From the NCBI GenBank assembly GCA_910589335.1, contig CAJUTW010000012.1, positions 1-35,214 of the forward strand: a stretch of 35,214 nucleotides of DNA. Direction: 5' to 3'. A program made the translations under genes and the position numbers. A model generated the notes under the pieces. It searched no databases. It saw only the letters and a program-made list of their open reading frames with translations, and was not told where the DNA came from. Position 1 is the stretch's first letter. The number at the start of each line of letters is the position of its first letter. This DNA comes from an uncultured Bacilli bacterium. Lineage in GTDB: Bacteria; Bacillota_I; Bacilli_A; RF39; UBA660. Shown here one piece after another: positions 24,681 to 31,227 of this stretch.

Positions 24681-26828
24681 TTGAAAAGTAAAAGAAAGAA
24701 GAATAATATTAAATATTCAAGAGTAATTATATTAATTTCTCTTCTTTTATTTTGTTTAATGATATTTAGAGTGATTAAACTAGCAACTTCCAAAGAAATA
24801 GATGGTATAAATTTAAAAGAGTTAGCAAGTAAAAGAACAACTAGAACAGATACAGTTTCGGCTAAACGAGGTTCAATTTATTCTAGTGATGGAGATATTT
24901 TAGCTCAAAATGTTTCTTCATACAAATTAATTGCTTATTTAGATGAAAAAAGAACAACTAATAAAAAAAATCCTCAACATATTGTAAATAAAGAAGAAAC
25001 TGCAGAAAAATTATCTCCTATTTTAGAAATGGAAAAAGATGAAATTTTAAAATATTTAAATAAAGAAAATGTTTATCAAACAGAGTTTGGTAGTAAAGGT
25101 AAAGGACTTAATGAATTAACTAAGAAAAAAATCGAAGATTTAAATCTACCTGGACTGGACTTTATAGAAAGTTTTAAAAGATATTATCCTAAAGGGCAAT
25201 TTTCATCATACACAATTGGATATGCTAAAAACGAAAATGATGAAAATTCTACTATCAAAGGTGAAATGGGTATAGAAAAACAATATGATAAAATTCTAAA
25301 AGGAGAAGATGGATATACAACTTATCAAAAAGATTTAAAAGGATATAAAATTGCTAATACTCCAGTTATGAAAAAAGATGCTGTTCAAGGAAAAGATATT
25401 TATCTTACAATTGATTCAAATATTCAATTTTTTGTAGAACAAGCACTTAATAATTCTGATAAGGATTTTGATTGGGAATGGTTTCATATTACTATATTAG
25501 ATGCAAAAAGTGGTGCAGTCCTTGCAACAGCAACATCTCCATCCTTTGATCCAAATAAGAGAAATATTTCAAGTTACTTAGATATGCTAGTAGCATCTCC
25601 TTATGAACCAGGTTCTACTATGAAAACATTTACATATATGGCTGCTATGGAAAATGGTGTTTATAATGGATCAGACACCTATAAGTCAGGTATTTATGTT
25701 ACAAGTGATGGTACAGAAATAGGTGACTGGGATCGTGGAGGATGGGGGACTATCTCTTATGATAAAGGTTATGCTATGAGTAGTAATGTCGGTGTAATAA
25801 ATATTATTAATAAAAATATGTCTAGTGTTATGCTAAGACAATACTTTAAAAAAATAGGTTTTGGTAAAAAAACAGGTATAGAACTTCCTAATGAATTGCG
25901 AGGTAATTTAGAATTTAAATATGAAACGGAAGTATATAATGCTGGTTTTGGACAAGGTATTACAACCACTCCAATTCAAAATGTTAAAGCAATGACACCA
26001 TTAACAAATGATGGAATGTTACTCGAACCATTCATAATATCAAAAATTGTTAATTCAGAAACAAAAGAAGTAGATTTAGAAAATAAACGTGAAGAAATAG
26101 AGAGAGTGGCATCAACTAATACAGTCACTAAAATGATTCAATTGATGGATGACTGTGTAAATGGCATAGGTAATACAGGAAGTGGTTATCGTATACCTGG
26201 AGGAGAGCTTGTAGGAAAAACAGGTACAGCTCAAATAGCCAATGAAAAAGGTGGAGGATATTTAAGCGGAAAGGAAGATATAATTTCTTCATTTTCAGGA
26301 ATATATCCAAAAAGTGATCCACAAATAATTATTTATGCATCAGTAAAGAAACCAACCGCAGGAAGTCAAAAGCCAATCTCTAATGCCGTAAAAGAAATAG
26401 TTACAAATATTTCAAAATATTATGGTAATAGTGATAGTAGTAATACATCAATAGAAATTTCTAATTATAAACTCCCTAATTTAATTAATAAAAAAACAGA
26501 AACTGTAAAACAAATTTTAGAAAATAATAATATAAAATACTCAATTATAGGAAATGGTGAAAAAATTATTAAACAATCACCAAATAAAAATAATATAGTT
26601 ACCTCTAATGATACAGTTTATATTATTACAAATGACTCTAATAAAGCAGTAGTGGATGTTACTAATCTTTCAAGTAAAGTTGCAAAAGATTTATTGCAAA
26701 AATTAGGATTAAAAGTAAATCTAGATGGAGTAGGATATGTAACAGAGCAATCAGTAGCAGCAGGTACTAATATAACAGAAAATATGGAGATTACTTTAAA
26801 ATTATCTCCAAAATATTCAACAGAGTAG
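24681..26828 (+). CDS. pbpB: Class B penicillin-binding protein with two PASTA domains (PbpB/SpoVD type)
   Basis: Septal D,D-transpeptidase that crosslinks peptidoglycan at division. One membrane anchor (about 15-33), a PBP dimerisation domain beginning at the RGSIYSSDG motif (63-71), and a transpeptidase domain with all three active-site motifs: STMK (Ser312-Lys315), SSN (367-369) and KTG (513-515). Two PASTA repeats follow at about 593-650 (KLPNLINKKTETVKQILENN) and 652-712 (VTNLSSKVAKDLLQKLGLKV). The start is TTG 24681, behind AGGAAGTGG; no ATG lies before the anchor. 715 aa matches PBP2B/SpoVD. Which of the two it is cannot be decided from sequence, but its place in the mraZ operon favours the vegetative divisome role. 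Confidence 0.94.
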   Translation: MKSKRKKNNIKYSRVIILISLLLFCLMIFRVIKLATSKEIDGINLKELASKRTTRTDTVSAKRGSIYSSDGDILAQNVSSYKLIAYLDEKRTTNKKNPQHIVNKEETAEKLSPILEMEKDEILKYLNKENVYQTEFGSKGKGLNELTKKKIEDLNLPGLDFIESFKRYYPKGQFSSYTIGYAKNENDENSTIKGEMGIEKQYDKILKGEDGYTTYQKDLKGYKIANTPVMKKDAVQGKDIYLTIDSNIQFFVEQALNNSDKDFDWEWFHITILDAKSGAVLATATSPSFDPNKRNISSYLDMLVASPYEPGSTMKTFTYMAAMENGVYNGSDTYKSGIYVTSDGTEIGDWDRGGWGTISYDKGYAMSSNVGVINIINKNMSSVMLRQYFKKIGFGKKTGIELPNELRGNLEFKYETEVYNAGFGQGITTTPIQNVKAMTPLTNDGMLLEPFIISKIVNSETKEVDLENKREEIERVASTNTVTKMIQLMDDCVNGIGNTGSGYRIPGGELVGKTGTAQIANEKGGGYLSGKEDIISSFSGIYPKSDPQIIIYASVKKPTAGSQKPISNAVKEIVTNISKYYGNSDSSNTSIEISNYKLPNLINKKTETVKQILENNNIKYSIIGNGEKIIKQSPNKNNIVTSNDTVYIITNDSNKAVVDVTNLSSKVAKDLLQKLGLKVNLDGVGYVTEQSVAAGTNITENMEITLKLSPKYSTE

Positions 26829-26836
26829 GTGTTAAA

Positions 26837-27703
26837 ATGCCAAAAAAGTTTGTATTTATATTAGAAATAATTGCTATAATTTTAGCGTCGTTCTACTATA
26901 TCTTAATAGAAGTTATTCCTGATTATAAGAAAAATATCGGTTCTAGTGATAAATTTATAAATTTAGAAAATTATGAAAATATGTTAGAATTTGAAATTCC
27001 TAATAAAATTAATTTTGCTGTTATTATAAATAAAAACAAAAGTATTTATCAAATAATATTTTTAGATGAAAATGCATCTTGTTTATATAATAAAAATATT
27101 GAAAATAATGATTTAGAATCATCACTTGAAATGATTATTAAAATTTTAATAGAAAATAATTATTTAGATAATTCATCTATTTTTAAAATAATAAGATATA
27201 ACGATTTATATTATCAAGAATTTATATCTTCATTAAATAAAATATTAATAAAATTTAATATAAATAACTCCATAGAAATAAAAAAGGATTTAAAAGAAAA
27301 AGCTAAAGAACTTTCTATTTCAAGTGAAGATGATAGAGAAATTTTAAAATATATAGATTATTATTCAAAAGAATTAACAAGAACTTTTAAAAAACAAGAA
27401 AAAATATTAGAAAAAAAATTAGATAAAACAACAAGTCAAGAGTATATTAATAATGTATACAAAAAAATAGAAAAGTATATTAATGATAATAAAATTGAAA
27501 ATTTAAATAAAAATAATTCAGATTTAATAATTACTTTAATTCCAGCAGATAATAATGGTAAATATTATCCTTCTAATAATAGCTGGTACTATGTAGAAAA
27601 TAAAAAAGTCTATGCTTATATAGAAATAGTTGAAAATAATCAAAAATATTCATATTGCTTTAATGGAGCAATTGATTTTAATAAAGAAGGTGAATGTAAA
27701 TGA
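26837..27703 (+). CDS. Membrane-anchored protein, RsgI-like extracytoplasmic domain (tentative)
   Basis: 288 aa with one N-terminal membrane segment (about 5-25) and an extracytoplasmic rest. Residues about 52-120 run FAVIINKNKSIYQIIFLDEN, then LESSLEMIIKILIENNYLD. They recall the domain of RsgI-type anti-sigma proteins (N-P-x-I/V-E-x-x-x-N-x-x-x-x-V...L-N-E-D...L-x-x-A-L-x-x-I-I-x-x-A-x-x-x-G-Y-L). The cytoplasmic anti-sigma peptide of RsgI is absent. The C-terminus has SWYYVENKKVYAYIEIVE and a short Cys-rich end (YCFNGAIDFNKEGEC). ATG 26837 lies 8 bases after pbpB, within the operon. The RsgI likeness is by pattern only. Confidence 0.55.
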   Translation: MPKKFVFILEIIAIILASFYYILIEVIPDYKKNIGSSDKFINLENYENMLEFEIPNKINFAVIINKNKSIYQIIFLDENASCLYNKNIENNDLESSLEMIIKILIENNYLDNSSIFKIIRYNDLYYQEFISSLNKILIKFNINNSIEIKKDLKEKAKELSISSEDDREILKYIDYYSKELTRTFKKQEKILEKKLDKTTSQEYINNVYKKIEKYINDNKIENLNKNNSDLIITLIPADNNGKYYPSNNSWYYVENKKVYAYIEIVENNQKYSYCFNGAIDFNKEGECK

Positions 27704-28230
27704 AAAAAATGCTTAATATTAGAAATGGAATTATTATAATTCTTTGTTTAACAATAATTTTTATGGCTATAGGATTTATAATAATCTCTCTAAAATTAGA
27801 AAGTTTTAAAAACAACACTCAAAAATATAATGTTGTGTTTGATAAAATTATAAAAGATTCATCAACTAAAGGTGGTAATACTGAACCACTTGGTAATGTA
27901 GAAATTATAGCTAATGGAAAAATATTAAATATGGATTTTACTCTTAATAATCCTCACGATGAAATTAGTTATATTATAAAAATTAAAAATGAAAGTTCAA
28001 CTAATGCATTAATTGTAGATTTATTACAAAGTCCAGATTATAAAGATATTAACTATAATTATTTAATTGATCCTGTTTCTATAACTTATAATGATATTGT
28101 TGGAAGAGAATTAAAGCCTAATGAAGAATTAGATTTGAAAATAACAGTCTATTATAATCCCTCTACAAAAAGTGGTAAAAAAACTTTTAATTATAAAATG
28201 GGACTTATTACTGAATCTGTTGAAGCTTGA
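27700..28230 (+). CDS. Exported single-pass protein with Ig-like domain (176 aa)
   Basis: Unrecognised family. One membrane segment (about 9-29, IIIILCLTIIFMAIGFIII) is followed by a beta-rich extracytoplasmic domain. It has strands such as ISYIIKIKNESSTNALIVDL and a closing LKPNEELDLKITVYYNP, the pattern of an Ig-like sandwich with a Pro-Asn-Glu turn. The start overlaps the preceding stop by 4 bases (ATGA), so the two are translationally coupled. The gene at 30069 has the same plan and may be a distant relative. Confidence 0.7.
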   Translation: MKKMLNIRNGIIIILCLTIIFMAIGFIIISLKLESFKNNTQKYNVVFDKIIKDSSTKGGNTEPLGNVEIIANGKILNMDFTLNNPHDEISYIIKIKNESSTNALIVDLLQSPDYKDINYNYLIDPVSITYNDIVGRELKPNEELDLKITVYYNPSTKSGKKTFNYKMGLITESVEA

Positions 28231-28255
28231 CTTTTGAAAAAAAGTTAGCTAATAT
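28227..28255 (+). promoter_or_regulatory. Possible promoter of the HD-GYP gene
   Basis: TTGACT (28227-28232), 17 bases, TAATAT (28250-28255). The -35 overlaps the TGA stop of the preceding gene. Alternatives in this AT-rich gap, such as TTGAAA (28234-28239) with TATATA, are about as good. Confidence 0.4.
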
Positions 28256-28296
28256 TATATATATTAAATAAAAAATAAAAGATAAGGAGAATGCCA

Positions 28297-29508
28297 ATGA
28301 GAATAAGAATGGATGATGTAACACCAGGAATGAAGCTTGAAACACCAATTGTAAAAAATGATGTAATCTTAGTAAAAGCAGGTGAAGTTCTAACTCCTCA
28401 TATGATTAATCGTTTAAAAAATATATTTTATATTGAAGAGTTAAATATAGTATCAGAAAATCAAATTCAAGATAATAGTTATGCAAATACAATTAGTGAA
28501 GAAATTATTAACGCTTGTAAAGATGCTTTAGTTAAAAATGACATTATAAAAATAGAAGAAAGTGCAACTGATATGGTTGAAGCAGTTTTAAACAATGTTG
28601 ATTTTGAAGGCAGTTTTTCAAATCTTAAATATGATTTAGAATCTACTACAAAAAATAAAAATATTTTAGATGACTCGCTAAATCACTCTATAAGAGTAGC
28701 TACATTCTCAATTATTTTGGCATATTTATATAATAATAAAATTAAAGAACGAATAAGAGATAAGGATGAATTAAATCGTCGTTTAATAAATTACAATAGT
28801 ATTGCAGTGGCATCTCTAATGCATGATAGTGGAAAATATCTTCAAAATGAAGAATTACTTAATGAAGTACGAAGAGTTGTTGCAATAAAAGATTTAGATA
28901 AAACTTTCAAAAATATTAATAATATTCCTACAGATAGATTTGATAACCAATATGCAGAATTTTACTCTTATTGTTTGACTAATAAGTTTAAATCTCTTCC
29001 AAGTGATTTAAGAATTATGATATTGTATTCAAATGAAGCAGAAAATAATGCTGGACCTCTTAAATCTCCATTATTTTTAAGAGAAAAAGAACACCCTGGA
29101 ATTGTTGGAGCAAAAATAATCCATTTATGTAGTCTTTATGATGATTACTTATCACATTGTATAAATACACAAACAGCATTAGAAAATATTATGGCCATAT
29201 TAGGTCAAAGTGCTAGTAATGGTGTAATAAATAAGGATTTGACTAATCTATTTTTAGATAATGTTCCAATTTATCCAATAGGAACTAAAGTAATTTTATC
29301 TAATAATGAAGAAGGTGTTGTTGTTAAAACATTTACAGATTATACTTATGCAACAAGGCCAACAGTTAAACTAAATAATGGACAAATAATTAGATTGAAA
29401 GATACAACTTCTATAGTTGTAGTAGGTATTAATAATGGTAATAATGCTGTTGATGACCTTGTGAATGATCAATTAGGAGAGGTTGACAGAAAAGTTACAA
29501 AACATTAA
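28297..29508 (+). CDS. Degenerate HD-GYP domain protein
   Basis: Related to HD-GYP phosphodiesterases, which degrade cyclic di-GMP. From ATG 28297 (403 aa) the N-terminus MRIRMDDVTPGMKLETPI and VKAGEVLTPHMINRLK is the usual lead domain. The HD-GYP region keeps NHSIRVA (His130) and MHDSGKY (His176-Asp177). However, the HHE motif is SNE (245-247), GYP is GPL (253-255), and the Asp of the A-D-x-Y-D motif is Ser279 (CSLYDDY). The C-terminal tail YPIGTKVILSNNEEGVVV is family-like. The loss of several metal ligands suggests no catalysis, perhaps a binding or scaffolding role. An upstream ATG at 28291 is only 1 base from AAGGAG, so 28297 is preferred. Confidence 0.82.
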   Translation: MRIRMDDVTPGMKLETPIVKNDVILVKAGEVLTPHMINRLKNIFYIEELNIVSENQIQDNSYANTISEEIINACKDALVKNDIIKIEESATDMVEAVLNNVDFEGSFSNLKYDLESTTKNKNILDDSLNHSIRVATFSIILAYLYNNKIKERIRDKDELNRRLINYNSIAVASLMHDSGKYLQNEELLNEVRRVVAIKDLDKTFKNINNIPTDRFDNQYAEFYSYCLTNKFKSLPSDLRIMILYSNEAENNAGPLKSPLFLREKEHPGIVGAKIIHLCSLYDDYLSHCINTQTALENIMAILGQSASNGVINKDLTNLFLDNVPIYPIGTKVILSNNEEGVVVKTFTDYTYATRPTVKLNNGQIIRLKDTTSIVVVGINNGNNAVDDLVNDQLGEVDRKVTKH

Positions 29509-29538
29509 AAAAGTAGATTTGACATCTATTTTTTTTTT
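29507..29538 (+). terminator. Terminator of the HD-GYP gene
   Basis: AAAAAAGTAGAT (29507-29518) pairs with ATCTATTTTTTT (29524-29535) around a 5-base loop with one G-U pair, followed by T-run. The first arm includes the last bases of the TAA stop. Confidence 0.7.
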
Positions 29539-29547
29539 CATTATAAT
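29519..29547 (+). promoter_or_regulatory. Consensus sigma-A promoter of guaD, nested in a terminator
   Basis: TTGACA (29519-29524), 17 bases, TATAAT (29542-29547): both hexamers and the spacing are perfect consensus. The -35 box is the loop plus one base of the terminator hairpin of the preceding gene, and the T-run is its spacer. Start near 29554. Confidence 0.75.
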
Positions 29548-29616
29548 TAAAAAAATAGAAGTGACAAGAAAAAATATCTATTTTATATGAATATGAATTT
29601 AATAAGAGGTAAAAAG

Positions 29617-30069
29617 ATGAATGAAAAAATTTTAAAAGAAGCAGCAAAAGAAGCATTAATAGGAAGTTCCAAAAAAGATGGAGGTCCATTTGGAGCAATC
29701 ATAACAGATAAAAATGGAAATATTATTAGCAGAGGACATAATGAGGTTATAAAAAATAACGATCCAACATCTCATGCTGAAATAAACGCAATTAAAAATG
29801 CTTGTAAAATATTAAAAACTCATGATTTATCAGATTATATAATTTATAGTAGTTGTGAACCTTGCCCTATGTGTTTATCTGCTATAATATGGTCTAATAT
29901 AAAAGTGTTATATTTTGGAGCAACACGTAAAGATGCAGCTAAAATTGGTTTTAGAGATGATGCAATTTACGAATATTTTAATGAAAAAAATGAAATATTA
30001 AAGAAAAACTCAATTAATAATTTAGATTGTACTGAAGTAATGAATAACTATAAAGGAGAAATATATTGA
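29617..30069 (+). CDS. guaD: Guanine deaminase (CDA-fold)
   Basis: Zinc enzyme of the cytidine deaminase fold, most like Bacillus GuaD, which turns guanine into xanthine for purine salvage. Zinc and catalytic residues are in THAE-type SHAEINAIKNACK (His53, Glu55) and SSCEPCPMCLSAI (Cys83, Cys86). The GGPFGAII segment near 22-29, NNDPTSHAE, and the C-terminal DAAKIGFRDDAIYEYF (GuaD-like) separate it from tRNA adenosine deaminase TadA. 150 aa. Start at ATG 29617 behind AAGAGGT (29604-29610); ATGs at 29587 and 29593 upstream have no such site. The specific substrate is inferred from recalled family features; a broader purine/pterin deaminase is possible. Confidence 0.82.
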   Translation: MNEKILKEAAKEALIGSSKKDGGPFGAIITDKNGNIISRGHNEVIKNNDPTSHAEINAIKNACKILKTHDLSDYIIYSSCEPCPMCLSAIIWSNIKVLYFGATRKDAAKIGFRDDAIYEYFNEKNEILKKNSINNLDCTEVMNNYKGEIY

Positions 30070-30572
30070 TGTCAAAGAAAAAAATAACAAACATAAAAAA
30101 ACTTAAAATAACTAGTGACAAAATACTTTTAATAATTTTCATTTTATTACTTATTTTAGTAATTTTCTTAGGAATAAAAGTTTATAACAAAAAACAAAAA
30201 GAAAAATCAAAAATAGTTGCTAATTTAGTAATACCTATTATAAATATTGATAAAGAAAGAAATTTAAGTTTGAATGTTTCTGAATTAGTAAAAGATGATG
30301 AATATATTTTAAAAATTACAAATTTTAGAGCAGACAATATTAATCAAGAAGAAATCTCTTATTCTATTACAATTGAAAACTATTCGACAGCTAAAATAGA
30401 AATAAAAAAAGATAATAATGAACAAAATTTAATGATTGATCAATCAGCAACTATCATAGAAGATTTAAAATTAAAAAGCAAAATTAAAGATGAATCATAT
30501 TATTATATCAAAGCAACATCTAAAGAAAAATTGAAAGATACTGATAAAATAAATATAAAAATTGCAAGTTAA
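30069..30572 (+). CDS. Exported single-pass protein (167 aa), unknown
   Basis: Unrecognised. A basic N-terminus (SKKKITNIKKLK), one membrane segment (about 18-38, ILLIIFILLLILVIFLGIKV) and a beta-rich extracytoplasmic domain of about 120 residues with strands such as EYILKITNFRADNIN and ISYSITIENYSTAKIEI. The plan matches the protein at 27700-28230. The start overlaps the guaD stop by one base (TGATG), with AAAGGAGA at 30052-30059 as ribosome binding site; a TTG at 30066 is not needed. Pairing with guaD looks like transcript sharing only. The last coding triplets run into a GC-rich terminator 30 bases on. Confidence 0.7.
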   Translation: MSKKKITNIKKLKITSDKILLIIFILLLILVIFLGIKVYNKKQKEKSKIVANLVIPIINIDKERNLSLNVSELVKDDEYILKITNFRADNINQEEISYSITIENYSTAKIEIKKDNNEQNLMIDQSATIIEDLKLKSKIKDESYYYIKATSKEKLKDTDKINIKIAS

Positions 30573-30601
30573 TATGCAATTTTCCTAAATTAAAATTTCA
30601 A

Positions 30602-30625
30602 CCGCACCAATAGGTGCGGCTTTTT
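30602..30625 (+). terminator. GC-rich terminator of the guaD unit
   Basis: CCGCACC (30602-30608), AATA loop, GGTGCGG (30613-30619), then CTTTTT. It is the only GC-rich terminator in the window and textbook in form. Confidence 0.9.
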
Positions 30626-30659
30626 GATACAATAAAGAAGCCAAATCCCAGTAAGGTCC

Positions 30660-30725
30660 TCAATTAACTAAAGAAAAGAAAATACCAGAAATTATTAATA
30701 AAATTATTTTTAGTTTAATTTTCAT
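30660..30725 (-). CDS. Micro-ORF: 21-residue hydrophobic peptide
   Basis: MKIKLKIILLIISGIFFSLV plus a final Asn: a basic start (three Lys in the first six residues) and a hydrophobic stretch of about 14, long enough for a short membrane helix or a signal-peptide-like element. ATG 30725 has AAAGGAG (30740-30734) at 8 bases and a good promoter 24 bases further upstream. It ends at TGA. No family is recognised. It could be a secreted or membrane micropeptide, a hydrophobic toxin of a type I system, or a leader peptide, and the last option lacks a downstream gene in the same direction. The strength of the expression signals is what makes it credible. Confidence 0.5.
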   Translation of the reverse strand: MKIKLKIILLIISGIFFSLVN

Positions 30726-30748
30726 AAAACCAACTCCTTTTAATTCTA

Positions 30749-30776
30749 ATTATATTATATATTATTTTACTGTAAA
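30749..30776 (-). promoter_or_regulatory. Promoter of the micro-ORF
   Basis: On the minus strand, TTTACA (30776-30771), 16 bases, TATAAT (30754-30749). A start near 30742 leaves only a short leader to the RBS. Confidence 0.55.
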
Positions 30777-30782
30777 TTTACA
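30771..30782. repeat. 12-bp perfect palindrome over the micro-ORF -35
   Basis: TGTAAATTTACA is its own reverse complement and covers the whole -35 hexamer of the minus-strand promoter, a good place for a repressor or activator dimer. No known box of Bacillota matches it exactly. Confidence 0.35.
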
Positions 30783-30868
30783 ACAAAACATTTTTTTTAT
30801 AATAAAGATAATGTAAAAAAATGTACAGTATTTTAAGTGGTGTTATTTGTAATTACCAATCAAAATAA

Positions 30869-30897
30869 TTGACTTTTATCCTTTAAAATGCTAAAAT
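30869..30897 (+). promoter_or_regulatory. Promoter of the DUF1292 gene
   Basis: TTGACT (30869-30874), 17 bases, TAAAAT (30892-30897) preceded by TGC, giving an extended -10. Start near 30904, RBS GGAGG at 30922-30926. Confidence 0.65.
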
Positions 30898-30933
30898 GTA
30901 AAAGTATATAAAGACTATTTTGGAGGATTGGTT

Positions 30934-31209
30934 ATGGAAGATACTATAAAAGAAAAATTAATAATAGAAAAAGATGGAAAACCAACTGAATGTGATGTTT
31001 TATTTACTTTTGATTGCGAAGACACAATGAAATCTTATGTTGGATATACTGATCATAGTATTGGTAAAAATGGAAGAAAAAATATTTACGTATCAGGATA
31101 TAATCCATTAGATAAATCGCAAGAATTAGAAAATATTACAGATCCACGTGAACTAGAAATGATAGCCGATGTTTTAGAAACTATTGATGAAGAAAGTAAA
31201 AAAATGTAA
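30934..31209 (+). CDS. DUF1292 family protein
   Basis: 91 aa, small and acidic. Features of DUF1292 are FTFDCEDTMKSYVGYTDH (residues about 26-43), where family members have a tyrosine-containing F-x-x-x-x-K-x-Y-V-x-Y-T-D core, followed by IYVSGYNP and a C-terminal helix with ELEMIADVLETIDEE. No role is established for the family, which is often in the neighbourhood of alaS and ruvX in Bacillota; here it stands before a giant unknown gene, 18 bases apart. ATG 30934 follows GGAGG (30922-30926); TTG 30928 is not preferred. It has its own promoter. Confidence 0.75.
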   Translation: MEDTIKEKLIIEKDGKPTECDVLFTFDCEDTMKSYVGYTDHSIGKNGRKNIYVSGYNPLDKSQELENITDPRELEMIADVLETIDEESKKM

Positions 31210-31227
31210 CAAAAAGGAGTATTTTTT

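Larger units (their letters stand above)
30573..30933. other. Intergenic stretch with terminator, micro-ORF and two divergent promoters
   Basis: This gap holds, in order: a GC-rich terminator for the guaD unit (30602-30625), a minus-strand 21-codon ORF with RBS and promoter (30660-30776), a 12-bp palindrome at the -35 of that promoter, and the plus-strand promoter of the DUF1292 gene (30869-30897). Between 30783 and 30868 I see only AT-rich sequence with no clear structure. Confidence 0.6.

Noticed and set aside
29552..29584. Purine riboswitch or leader hairpin before guaD (AAAATAGA/TCTATTTT arms)
   Set aside because: The leader is about 60 bases and lacks the conserved purine aptamer core; the 8-bp AT stem with a 17-base loop is weak.
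30581..30725. Micro-ORF continued through its TGA as Trp, giving a 46-residue peptide up to a TAG at 30581-30583
   Set aside because: TGA is a working stop in this window (murG, guaD and others end in it with coupled downstream starts) and Trp is written TGG, so code 4 does not apply. The extension also runs through the GC-rich terminator hairpin. A selenocysteine reading was dismissed because no convincing hairpin follows the TGA.
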